From the NCBI GenBank assembly GCA_048266425.1, contig JBLWZN010000019.1, positions 14,374 through 78,373 of the forward strand: DNA of 64,000 nt, given 5' to 3'. How positions within the stretch are numbered: the stretch's first letter is position 1; every line of letters begins with the position of its first letter. A program made the position numbers and the translations under genes. Shown here one piece after another: positions 44,203-51,193 of the stretch. The notes below the pieces were generated by a model. That model searched no databases, was not told the DNA's origin, and saw only the letters and a program-made list of their open reading frames with translations. The stretch comes from Cerina sp048266425. GTDB lineage: Bacteria > Bacteroidota > Bacteroidia > Flavobacteriales > Flavobacteriaceae.

Positions 44203-44552
44203 GGGTGCAGTGTTTTTTTGGCCAAGGCAATGTCCTTTTTGGCATTACCGATAAAAATTTGGCTCCCCAAAAGTACAACCGGACGTTTTAAAAAGGTGTA
44301 ATGCTCCAAGATCAGGTTTTTATAATCGTTTTCCGTGAGTTGTTTATCCTTTAGCCCCCTTTCCTGGTACAATCTAGCCCTCTTACTGAACAAGGCTTCG
44401 TAACTGCCGGCCAGCTTGTGCATTTCCGCTAACTGGGCAGGGTTGACAGGTTCTGTTTTTATGTCCTGGAGCGCTACGCCGTTTAGAGGTTCCAACTCCT
44501 TTAAAATACGTTGACAGGTGTTACAGGTACTAAGGTGGTATATTTTTTTCAC
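44199..44552 (-). CDS. ArsC/Spx-family thioredoxin-fold protein
   Basis: The 117-residue protein begins with GTG (MKKIYHLSTCNTCQRILKEL). The CNTC motif and the pattern LLEHYTFLKRPVVLLGSQIFIGN match the ArsC/Spx/YffB group. It is either a glutaredoxin-coupled arsenate reductase or a Spx-like redox regulator; the CxxC favours the latter reading, as does the pairing with a transporter of unknown type. First gene of a two-gene unit. Confidence 0.85.
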   Translation of the reverse strand: MKKIYHLSTCNTCQRILKELEPLNGVALQDIKTEPVNPAQLAEMHKLAGSYEALFSKRARLYQERGLKDKQLTENDYKNLILEHYTFLKRPVVLLGSQIFIGNAKKDIALAKKTLHP

Positions 44553-44598
44553 ACGTTTAAATTTTTAGTAATGATCTGATAATAAACTAATTATAAAA

Positions 44599-44682
44599 CC
44601 CGCCTGAATGACAAGTCGGGCAGGTTGAGAACGTGTGTAACCACTTCGCTCCCGCCCGAACGTACCGTTCGGTACGGGCGGG
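44599..44682. repeat. Palindromic repeat, family 2, two adjacent copies
   Basis: The left copy reads CCCGCCTGAATGACAAGTCG then GGCAGG. The right one has arms CCCGCCCG (44651-44658) and CGGGCGGG (44675-44682) around a GTACC/GGTAC inner helix. Related to 26729-26766. Confidence 0.6.
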
Positions 44683-44961
44683 CCCACATTAAAAATTTTA
44701 AACATTCCCTTTTGTGAAAGTATTCTTAAAATCTATTAATGTTCGTTTCATAATGGTATTGATATTTATACCGAGGTTGGGGCAGGGAAAATGAAAAAAA
44801 AGATCCAGGCATGGTTAAAAAGTTTTTTTGAGGTTACGTCGTCCAGCTTATAGCTTCTAGCCTCGAGCTTCTATCCTCTTTTCTCAATCTCCCACCTTTC
44901 CCGTTATTCTTCATTCCATAAAAACGGCTTTGCAAAGAAACCTAATTCTCTACAATTGTGC

Positions 44962-44969
44962 TATTTTTG
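44962..44969 (+). promoter_or_regulatory. -7 element (TATTTTTG) for the DinB-like gene
   Basis: A full TAnnTTTG match. It lies inside the longest open frame of the gene (from TTG 44930), so translation must start downstream of it. Confidence 0.5.
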
Positions 44970-45028
44970 TAGTGCTCGTTTCCGATCAAGCATCTGCTTT
45001 TTTTGGAAGCACCCTAAAAATCAACATT

Positions 45029-45484
45029 TTGGAAAAACTACTGGACATCACCCTACAAAATCGAAAAATTCTGTATAAGACCCTCACGGAGACTCCAAGG
45101 GAGCAACTTCTAAAGATTCCTCAAGGATTTAACAACAATATTTGGTGGAACATTGCCCATGTGGTGGTTACACAACAGCTCTTGGTTTATAAACTCAGTA
45201 ACCTGCAAATGCGGGTAGAGGACCATTTGGTCGACAAGTTCAGGAAAGGCACCAAGCCGGATGGCACCGCTACGGACGAAGAAATCAAAAAAATTGCCAA
45301 TTATTTAATTTCTACCGTGGAATGGACGAAGGAAGACCTTGAAAATGGACTCTTTAAGGAATACAACGCATATACTACCAGTGCCAATGTTACTTTGTCC
45401 GACGTTTCCGCAGCTATATCTTTTAATGTCTTCCACGAAGGGATACATTTGGGAGCTATTTTGGCGTTGAAGAAGATGGTTTAG
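45029..45484 (+). CDS. DinB-family four-helix protein
   Basis: Residues after ILEKLLDITLQNRKILYKTL form the DinB/YfiT four-helix bundle, with metal-ligand histidines in NIWWNIAHVVVTQQLL (His about 43 from this start) and NVFHEGIHLGAI (HxxxH near the C-terminus). No ATG fits: the frame has TTG at 44930, GTG at 44972 and TTG at 45029. The promoter at 44962 excludes the first, and family length favours the last (151 residues), which I use with modest confidence. Function: putative metal-dependent enzyme of unknown substrate. Confidence 0.75.
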   Translation: MEKLLDITLQNRKILYKTLTETPREQLLKIPQGFNNNIWWNIAHVVVTQQLLVYKLSNLQMRVEDHLVDKFRKGTKPDGTATDEEIKKIANYLISTVEWTKEDLENGLFKEYNAYTTSANVTLSDVSAAISFNVFHEGIHLGAILALKKMV

Positions 45485-45563
45485 ATAGTTGATGGATAGA
45501 TTTTGACATCGATCAACGAGTCTGAGTTTTTCACGGAACACAACCTTGAACTTTAAACCTATT

Positions 45564-45600
45564 ACTGCCCACTGCGAACTGCCACTGCCCACTGAAAACC
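45564..45600 (+). repeat. ACTGCCC short-word tract
   Basis: Reads ACTGCCCACTGCGAACTGCC then ACTGCCCACTGAAAACC. Same words as 50065-50095 and, inverted, 7557-7613. It abuts the stop codon of the minus-strand gene. Confidence 0.5.
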
Positions 45601-45602
45601 GG

Positions 45603-46352
45603 CTATTTCTCCCTATAGTCCACCGCCAGAAAAGTGTTCACTTCGTCGTAGGGAAGGGTCAGTTCAATGGCACCGTCGGAATAGGATGCAACTTCGTATC
45701 GATTGTAAATCAATTGCAACCCGTTTTCGGTAAAGCCCATGGTCTCCGGAAGTTTAAAAATCTCATCCTCGAACATATATCCGGTGCTATTGATGGACTT
45801 ATCTTTTGGAATTCCTTCCTTTTCGCGGAACTTGATTTCAGCAAATTTTTGAAAATTCACTATATTCTTAAAAAGTTCGTTGTTTTCCAACTCCGTCCCC
45901 TTTTGCTTGTCAAAATTTAAAAAAGTGCTCGCTCCGTACCCATGGGCTCCTCCTGTATATATGTAGGAATCCAATTTAATCGTCAAAATATCGGCTTCGT
46001 CGTAACAAATCTTTCCGTCTATTTTGGCCTCCCAACCCATAGTTTCATCGGGAAATTTGTTTTTGAGTTCTAAAAAGCCATTTTTAAAAGAAGTGATGGC
46101 CTCGTCGATCGTTGTTGCCTCCACGGAATCATCAAAGGTCAGAAGGTAGATAATTTCCTCCCTCAGGGCAGTGTTGATCGTAGTGGCGATTTTAGTTTTA
46201 TCCAAAGCATGGGGGATATTAACCGATATCTTTGGGCATTCAGCACATATTTCACCAGTATAGGAGACTGGTTTAAAGGTAAGTTGTGGCTTCTCTTCCC
46301 CACAACTAAATAATAATAGTGTCAAAATCAAAATTAACCAGCGGTTCTTCAT
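45603..46352 (-). CDS. DUF3298 (PdaC-like) lipoprotein
   Basis: From the ATG at 46350-46352 (MKNRWLILILTLLLFSCGEE) the protein is 249 residues with a lipobox cysteine at 17. The mature part has the DUF3298/DUF4163 signature YTGGAHGYGASTFLNFDKQKG, found in PdaC-type and RsiV-related proteins, plus an early CAECP. It is probably on the periplasmic face of the outer membrane; function unknown. Its promoter is at 46367-46374; the longer frame to 46412 runs through it. Confidence 0.82.
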   Translation of the reverse strand: MKNRWLILILTLLLFSCGEEKPQLTFKPVSYTGEICAECPKISVNIPHALDKTKIATTINTALREEIIYLLTFDDSVEATTIDEAITSFKNGFLELKNKFPDETMGWEAKIDGKICYDEADILTIKLDSYIYTGGAHGYGASTFLNFDKQKGTELENNELFKNIVNFQKFAEIKFREKEGIPKDKSINSTGYMFEDEIFKLPETMGFTENGLQLIYNRYEVASYSDGAIELTLPYDEVNTFLAVDYREK

Positions 46353-46366
46353 GCAATTTTTTTTTG

Positions 46367-46374
46367 CAAAAATA
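46367..46374 (-). promoter_or_regulatory. -7 element (TATTTTTG) for the DUF3298 gene
   Basis: On the minus strand TATTTTTG, 15 bp before the ATG at 46352, so a very short leader. It decides the start. Confidence 0.55.
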
Positions 46375-46422
46375 CGGTTTATACCTTGAAGGACTATAGT
46401 AGGTTTCTCCAAAAGATAAGAA

Positions 46423-46430
46423 TAAATTTG
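46423..46430 (+). promoter_or_regulatory. -7 element (TAAATTTG) for the trans-sulfuration gene
   Basis: A full TAnnTTTG match, 20 bp before the ATG at 46450. Confidence 0.55.
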
Positions 46431-46449
46431 AATTATAAATTTTTAGATC

Positions 46450-47604
46450 ATGGAAAAACGGGAAATGAAATTTAACACCAAGGCTATCCATGGGGGCCAG
46501 GAACCGGATAGAGCTTACGGCGCCGTAATGACACCAATTTACCAAACTTCCACCTATGCCCAGAGCACCCCAGGGGGGCATAAGGGCTATGAGTATTCCA
46601 GAAGTGCCAATCCTACCCGGACGGCCCTGGAGAAAGCTTTGGCAAGCATGGAGAACGGAGATCATGGGCTGGCATTTGCCAGTGGGTTGGCAGCCTTGGA
46701 TGCTGTAATCAAATTGTTGGGGCCGGGGGACGAGGTAATTTCGAGCAATGATCTCTACGGGGGCAGTTTCCGACTTTTTAAAAGCGTTTTTGAGAAGTAC
46801 GGGATCGTCTTCCACTTTGTGGACATGCAAAACGCTAAGGGAATATTCGATTACATTACCGATCGCACCAAACTCATTTGGGTTGAAACGCCTACCAATC
46901 CCATGATGAATATCATCGATATAGGGGCAGTTGCACAAATCGCAAAACAGCATCGCATTTTATTTGCCGTCGACAATACTTTTGCCACTCCATATCTACA
47001 AAGACCGTTGGAACTAGGTGCGGACATCGTTATGCATTCCGCAACCAAATATCTCGGTGGTCACAGTGATGTGGTGGCCGGGGCCTTGGTCGTCCGGGAT
47101 AAGGATCTGGCGGAAAAGCTGCGATTTGTACAGAACGCAACAGGGGCAATTTGTGGGCCGATGGACAGTTTTTTGGTACTTAGGGGTATTAAGACCCTCC
47201 ATGTCCGGATGCAGCGCCACTGCGAGAACGGTAGGGCAGTCGCATTGTTTTTGGCCGATCATCCCAAGGTGGAGAAAGTGTTCTGGCCCGGTTTTGAGGA
47301 CTTTCCCAATCATGAAATCGCCAAAAGACAGATGAAGGATTTTGGGGGCATGGTTTCTTTTTTACCAAAGGGGGGAAGTTCTGTCCAAGCCATTGGGATA
47401 CTCGAAAAACTGGAAATATTCACCTTGGCGGAATCCCTTGGGGGTGTAGAGAGCCTTGTCGGACACCCTGCGAGTATGACCCATGCCAGTATACCCGTAG
47501 TGGAACGCAATAAAATTGGGGTAGTAGATTCCCTGATCCGTTTGAGCGTAGGGATAGAGGATAAAGAAGATCTTATCGCAGATCTCCATCGGGCCTTGGG
47601 ATAG
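46450..47604 (+). CDS. PLP-dependent trans-sulfuration enzyme (cystathionine gamma-synthase/lyase family)
   Basis: The 384-residue protein has the family order TKAIHGGQEPDRAYGAVMTP, YEYSRSANPTRTALE, SNDLYGGSFRLF, VETPTNPMMNI and the PLP lysine in HSATKYLGGHSDV (about residue 200), then SLGGVESLVGHPASMTHASI. It makes or breaks cystathionine in methionine/cysteine metabolism. The signature does not separate gamma-synthase from gamma-lyase. Cytoplasmic homotetramer in relatives. An alternative ATG is at codon 6. Confidence 0.93.
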   Translation: MEKREMKFNTKAIHGGQEPDRAYGAVMTPIYQTSTYAQSTPGGHKGYEYSRSANPTRTALEKALASMENGDHGLAFASGLAALDAVIKLLGPGDEVISSNDLYGGSFRLFKSVFEKYGIVFHFVDMQNAKGIFDYITDRTKLIWVETPTNPMMNIIDIGAVAQIAKQHRILFAVDNTFATPYLQRPLELGADIVMHSATKYLGGHSDVVAGALVVRDKDLAEKLRFVQNATGAICGPMDSFLVLRGIKTLHVRMQRHCENGRAVALFLADHPKVEKVFWPGFEDFPNHEIAKRQMKDFGGMVSFLPKGGSSVQAIGILEKLEIFTLAESLGGVESLVGHPASMTHASIPVVERNKIGVVDSLIRLSVGIEDKEDLIADLHRALG

Positions 47605-47801
47605 ACAAAAATAAAACCAAAGGATTTTTATTGTGTTCAAGTAATGAAACCGTATCGGGTAAAGAGGGTGCAATACAAATGCCCATATTGATTTTTTTGT
47701 AGTATGACACCGTTTTTTAATGGATATGTCATAATTTCGCCTCCGTATTTTCAATTTGGTAATTCTTCATATAGAACGGTTGATTGTTAATTTAAGTTGT
47801 T

Positions 47802-47809
47802 GATTTTTG
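47802..47809 (+). promoter_or_regulatory. Probable -7 element (GATTTTTG) for gdhA
   Basis: Seven of eight positions match TAnnTTTG, and a TTG at 47780-47782 lies 19 bp upstream, the preferred -33 spacing. Confidence 0.5.
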
Positions 47810-47852
47810 CATGGAATTCGATTAAATTTCAGGGTTAAATTTTTTAGATTTT

Positions 47853-49196
47853 ATGGAAGCAGATATTAAGGAGTTTATGCGCGAGGTAAAAGTTCGAAAT
47901 GGACACCAGCCCGAATTTTTACAAGCAGTACAGGAAGTAGCGGAAACCGTGATGCCCTATATTGCCCAGCACAAAATATACGAAGGAAAGAATATTCTAT
48001 TGCGGATGGTGGAGCCTGAGCGAGCAATTTCCTTTAGGGTTTCTTGGATGGATGACAAAGGTCAAATCCAGGTAAATCGAGGTTATAGGATTCAAATGAA
48101 CTCCGCCATGGGACCTTATAAAGGAGGTTTGCGCTTCCATCCGAGCGTAAACGAAAGCATTCTTAAATTTTTGGCCTTTGAGCAGGTTTTTAAAAATAGT
48201 TTGACGACATTGCCTATGGGCGGTGGTAAGGGAGGTTCGGATTTTGACCCGAAAGGTAAATCCGACGTTGAGGTGATGCGGTTTTGCTATGCCTTTATGG
48301 CAGAGCTCTACAGGCATATTGGTCCGAATACGGATGTCCCTGCAGGCGATATAGGCGTTGGGGCACGGGAAATTGGCTATCTCTTTGGGATGTACAAAAA
48401 AATAAAGAACGAATTTACAGGTGTCCTAACGGGAAAAGGACTTTCTTGGGGCGGGTCCCTGATCCGGCCGGAAGCAACCGGCTATGGTACGGTGTACTTT
48501 GTCCATGGTATGATGCAGACCCACGGGCAGGAGGTTGCCGGTAAAAGGGTGAACATCTCCGGTTCCGGGAACGTGGCACAGTATGCGGCAGAGAAGGTCA
48601 TCCACATGGGCGGTACCGTTCAAACCTTTTCCGACTCTTCCGGGTACATATTCGACAAGGATGGTATCGATGCCGATAAATTGGCCTATGTTATGGATCT
48701 AAAGAACAACCGAAGGGGCAGGATTTCCGAATATGCCGAAAAATACCCGTCAGCTGAATATTTTAAAGGTAAAAGACCATGGGAGGTTCCTTGTGACATA
48801 GCCCTACCCTGCGCTACCCAAAACGAACTGAATAGGGACGATGCAAAGGCACTTATAAAAAATGGTTGTTATTGTGTGGCAGAAGGTGCCAACATGCCCT
48901 CTACCCCCGAAGCTGTACAAGAGTTTCTTGAAGCGCGGATATTATTTGGTCCCGGAAAGGCTGCCAACGCAGGCGGCGTTGCGATTTCTGGCCTTGAAAT
49001 GTCCCAGAACTCCTTGCGCTACAGTTGGTCAAGGGAGAAAGTTGACGAAAGATTGAAGGCGATCGTAAAGGAAATTCACAGTTCCTGTGTAAAACACGGA
49101 AAAGAGGAAGATGGGTATTGCAATTATGTAAAAGGGGCCAACATAGCCGGGTTCGTAAAAGTAGCCGATGCCATGATGGCGCAAGGGGTTATCTAA
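47853..49196 (+). CDS. gdhA: NADP-specific glutamate dehydrogenase
   Basis: The 447-residue protein matches the hexameric bacterial GDH in length and motifs: GPYKGGLRFHPSVN (about 89-102), the catalytic lysine in LPMGGGKGGSDFDPKGKSD (about 125) and the NAD(P)-binding ISGSGNVAQYAAEKV (about 237). It aminates 2-oxoglutarate to glutamate with NADPH in the cytoplasm and is the main ammonium-assimilating route when ammonium is plentiful. Confidence 0.96.
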   Translation: MEADIKEFMREVKVRNGHQPEFLQAVQEVAETVMPYIAQHKIYEGKNILLRMVEPERAISFRVSWMDDKGQIQVNRGYRIQMNSAMGPYKGGLRFHPSVNESILKFLAFEQVFKNSLTTLPMGGGKGGSDFDPKGKSDVEVMRFCYAFMAELYRHIGPNTDVPAGDIGVGAREIGYLFGMYKKIKNEFTGVLTGKGLSWGGSLIRPEATGYGTVYFVHGMMQTHGQEVAGKRVNISGSGNVAQYAAEKVIHMGGTVQTFSDSSGYIFDKDGIDADKLAYVMDLKNNRRGRISEYAEKYPSAEYFKGKRPWEVPCDIALPCATQNELNRDDAKALIKNGCYCVAEGANMPSTPEAVQEFLEARILFGPGKAANAGGVAISGLEMSQNSLRYSWSREKVDERLKAIVKEIHSSCVKHGKEEDGYCNYVKGANIAGFVKVADAMMAQGVI

Positions 49197-49325
49197 GAGG
49201 CCAGCAGGCAGTAGCCAGTATGTGATCGGCAAATGTGTGTGGTATCTTATCTGTAGTTTCTTGTTTCAAGTTGAACCTTGCGATTGCTTTTTTGAAACCC
49301 GTAACCCGCAACAAGAAAATCCAAA

Positions 49326-50045
49326 GTGCAAGTTACCACCAAAGCCATAGTTTTTTCTTCCCTTAAGTACGGGGATACCAGTTTGATCGTCAAGGCTTTT
49401 ACGGAGTCCGACGGTCTTAAATCCTATTTGCTCAAGGGGATCATGGCCTCTAAAAGGGGGAAATTAAAGGTCGCCCAATTTCAGCCGCTGACCCAATTGG
49501 AACTTGTAGCCGTTCATAGGAATAAAGGCACATTGGAAAGTGTCCGGGAGGCCAAGGTGTACTTTCCTTATAATAGCATCTACACCGACATTGCCAAAAA
49601 TGCGATGACCCAGTTTTTGGCCGAAATGCTGCATAATTGCATTCATGAAGAAGAACGTAACCAGGAACTATATCATTTCCTGGAAACCACCTTACAGTGG
49701 TTGGATACACATGACAATATCGCCAATTTTCATCTTTTTTTTCTGTTGTCCCTGACCAGATATTTGGGCTTTTATCCAGATACTTCCCATTCCGGCCTAC
49801 CTTATTTTGATTTGTTGGATGGGGAATTTGTGAAGGCCCCCACGTTGAACCCCATGTTGTCCGCTGAGGTAATGGAGTACTTCAAAGGATTTTTGAACAG
49901 CGATTTTGGGAACATCGGTCAGATTAAGATGAAGAAACGGGAACGACAACTTCTTTTGGAACAGATGGTACTTTATTTCGAATTGCATTTACAGGGATTT
50001 CGAAAGCCCAAATCCCTTGCCGTGTTACATGAGGTCTTTGGCTAG
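49326..50045 (+). CDS. recO: DNA repair protein RecO
   Basis: The 239-residue protein starts with GTG (MQVTTKAIVFSSLKYGDTSLIVKAFTESDGL), the RecO OB-fold opening. The rest is the helical C-terminal domain; the zinc cysteines found in some RecO proteins are absent. RecO loads RecA on SSB-coated gaps in the RecFOR pathway. Preceded by a 129-bp spacer with repetitive words. Confidence 0.92.
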   Translation: MQVTTKAIVFSSLKYGDTSLIVKAFTESDGLKSYLLKGIMASKRGKLKVAQFQPLTQLELVAVHRNKGTLESVREAKVYFPYNSIYTDIAKNAMTQFLAEMLHNCIHEEERNQELYHFLETTLQWLDTHDNIANFHLFFLLSLTRYLGFYPDTSHSGLPYFDLLDGEFVKAPTLNPMLSAEVMEYFKGFLNSDFGNIGQIKMKKRERQLLLEQMVLYFELHLQGFRKPKSLAVLHEVFG

Positions 50046-50064
50046 ACTCCAAACCTTCTTTTTC

Positions 50065-50095
50065 CTGCCAACTGCCCACTGAAAACTGCCCGCTG
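50065..50095 (+). repeat. CTGCCAACTGCCC short-word tract
   Basis: Reads CTGCCAACTGCCCACTGAAA then ACTGCCCGCTG, between the stop codons of convergent genes recO and the ferredoxin gene. Same words as 45564-45600. Confidence 0.5.
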
Positions 50096-50097
50096 AT

Positions 50098-50415
50098 TCA
50101 ATCTCCCCCAATAATTTGAATTTTGGCTCCGTCCAAATCTTCATCCAACTGAATTTGACAAGCCAGTCGGCTGTTGTCAAAAATCTCGTATTGGTCGCCC
50201 AGGGTCTGTTTTTCCAGGAGATCCCGCTGTCCCAACTTTTCGTTCTTTGTCCAGATACGGATATGGCAAGTGCCACAAAGCGCCCTGCCCCGGCATTCCC
50301 CTATATCATCGTATAATCGGTCTACCAAAAGTTCCATCAAATTTCGGAATTCATGCTTTCTATATTCCAGTATATGGTCTTCCCCATAAGAATCTTTGAC
50401 AAAAATTTGGAGCAT
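50098..50415 (-). CDS. 2Fe-2S ferredoxin
   Basis: From the ATG at 50413-50415 (MLQIFVKDSYGEDHILEY) the protein is 105 residues with the plant/vertebrate-type 2Fe-2S motif CRGRALCGTC (C-x5-C-x2-C, about 39-48) and a distal cysteine in RLACQIQL. It carries electrons in the cytoplasm; partners could include the acyl-ACP desaturase, PhyH or hydroxylase enzymes, but this is speculation. The TAATTTTG element at 50439-50446 decides this start over 50460. Confidence 0.9.
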   Translation of the reverse strand: MLQIFVKDSYGEDHILEYRKHEFRNLMELLVDRLYDDIGECRGRALCGTCHIRIWTKNEKLGQRDLLEKQTLGDQYEIFDNSRLACQIQLDEDLDGAKIQIIGGD

Positions 50416-50438
50416 GGAAGTTTTTGGGTTGTGATTTA

Positions 50439-50446
50439 CAAAATTA
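50439..50446 (-). promoter_or_regulatory. -7 element (TAATTTTG) for the ferredoxin gene
   Basis: A full TAnnTTTG match on the minus strand, 24 bp before the ATG at 50415. Confidence 0.55.
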
Positions 50447-50474
50447 ATGCATCTATACAAATACGGTTTACCGA

Positions 50475-50513
50475 AAACAGGAAATCCGGTTATAAAAACC
50501 GGATTTTCTGTTT
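50475..50513 (-). terminator. Terminator of the LEA-like lipoprotein gene
   Basis: A 17-bp stem (AAACAGGAAATCCGGTT / AACCGGATTTTCTGTTT, one G-U pair) with a 5-base loop. It lies 21 bp after the stop codon at 50534 on the minus strand. Confidence 0.8.
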
Positions 50514-50533
50514 GTCCAATAAGGCAGGGAGAG

Positions 50534-50854
50534 TTAGTTATTTAAGGCCTCCTTGGTATCGTCCACCGCCTTCTTTGTTTTGTCGACCGTTTTGTCCGCG
50601 GCATCTTTAATGTCGTCTCCAATTTCATCGGCCTTGTCCAGCGCATCGTTTCCTGCATCCTTAAGATCATCCCCTATCTTATCAGCTTTGTCCATGGCAT
50701 CGTTCCCCACTTCTTTTAAATCGTCGGCCGTTTTGTCCAAGGCTTCCCCTGCTTGTTGTGATGCTTCCTTTGCCCTCTCCGCCGTTTCCCTGCAGGATAC
50801 GAAAGGAAAGCTTAGGAACAAGATCAAGATGCTACTTATAATTACTCGTTTCAT
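50534..50854 (-). CDS. LEA-like amphipathic-repeat lipoprotein
   Basis: The 106-residue protein has a lipoprotein signal (MKRVIISSILILFLSFPFVSC). The mature 85 residues are hydrophilic, Asp/Lys/Ala-rich and repeat about every 18 residues: DLKEVGNDAMDKADKIGD, DLKDAGNDALDKADEIGD, DIKDAADKTVDKTKKAVD. This gives a long amphipathic helix of the LEA/apolipophorin type. It is probably anchored in the outer membrane as a disordered or membrane-binding stress protein. No enzymatic role is likely. Confidence 0.8.
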   Translation of the reverse strand: MKRVIISSILILFLSFPFVSCRETAERAKEASQQAGEALDKTADDLKEVGNDAMDKADKIGDDLKDAGNDALDKADEIGDDIKDAADKTVDKTKKAVDDTKEALNN

Positions 50855-51193
50855 GTGTTTGTTTTTATTGTTTTTTAGGCGTTACTTATAAGCTCTACCC
50901 CTAGCTTATGCACGGGTTTATAGTTTAAAATAATCATTGCCATAGGCGCTTAAGGATTGTTTTAAACATGTCGGCCTTATGGTTTGGTGTTTTTGGATTA
51001 AAACCGTTTAGTTCATAAATACTTACGTAAGGATAAGTTGTTTAGATCTTTTAAATGGATATAGGGGGTTTCATGGTGAAATTTAGAGTATTTCATGGGT
51101 TGTGAAACCCGTTAAAGTCAATTGAAATTTATAATTTTGCACACTTTAATTGTAAAACCTATTTTGGGTTCTATAGCAACTGAAGCGGATATT
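50855..51193. other. Divergent spacer upstream of ileS
   Basis: 339 bp. It has an inverted repeat, GGGTTTCA (51066-51073) and TGAAACCC (51103-51110), upstream of the ileS -7 element at 51132-51139. I see no T-box or other known leader. Confidence 0.45.
51132..51139 (+). promoter_or_regulatory. -7 element (TAATTTTG) for ileS
   Basis: A full TAnnTTTG match, 55 bp before the ATG at 51194, and downstream of the first in-frame TTG (51122), which excludes that start. Confidence 0.55.

Larger units (their letters stand above)
44553..45028. other. Divergent spacer with family-2 palindromes and a promoter
   Basis: Contains the palindromes at 44599-44624 and 44651-44682, a word tract (GCTTATAGCTTCTAGCCTCG, near 44850) and the TATTTTTG element at 44962-44969. 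Confidence 0.5.

Noticed and set aside
42523..44552. An arsenic-resistance cluster
   Set aside because: Two proteins have arsenate-reductase folds, but they are on opposite strands, of different families, and no ArsB/Acr3/ArsR is present; the EamA partner is generic.
51061..51193. T-box or other aminoacyl-tRNA-sensing leader before ileS
   Set aside because: The GGGTTTCA/TGAAACCC inverted repeat lies upstream of the promoter element, no T-box sequence is present, and T-boxes are not typical of this phylum.
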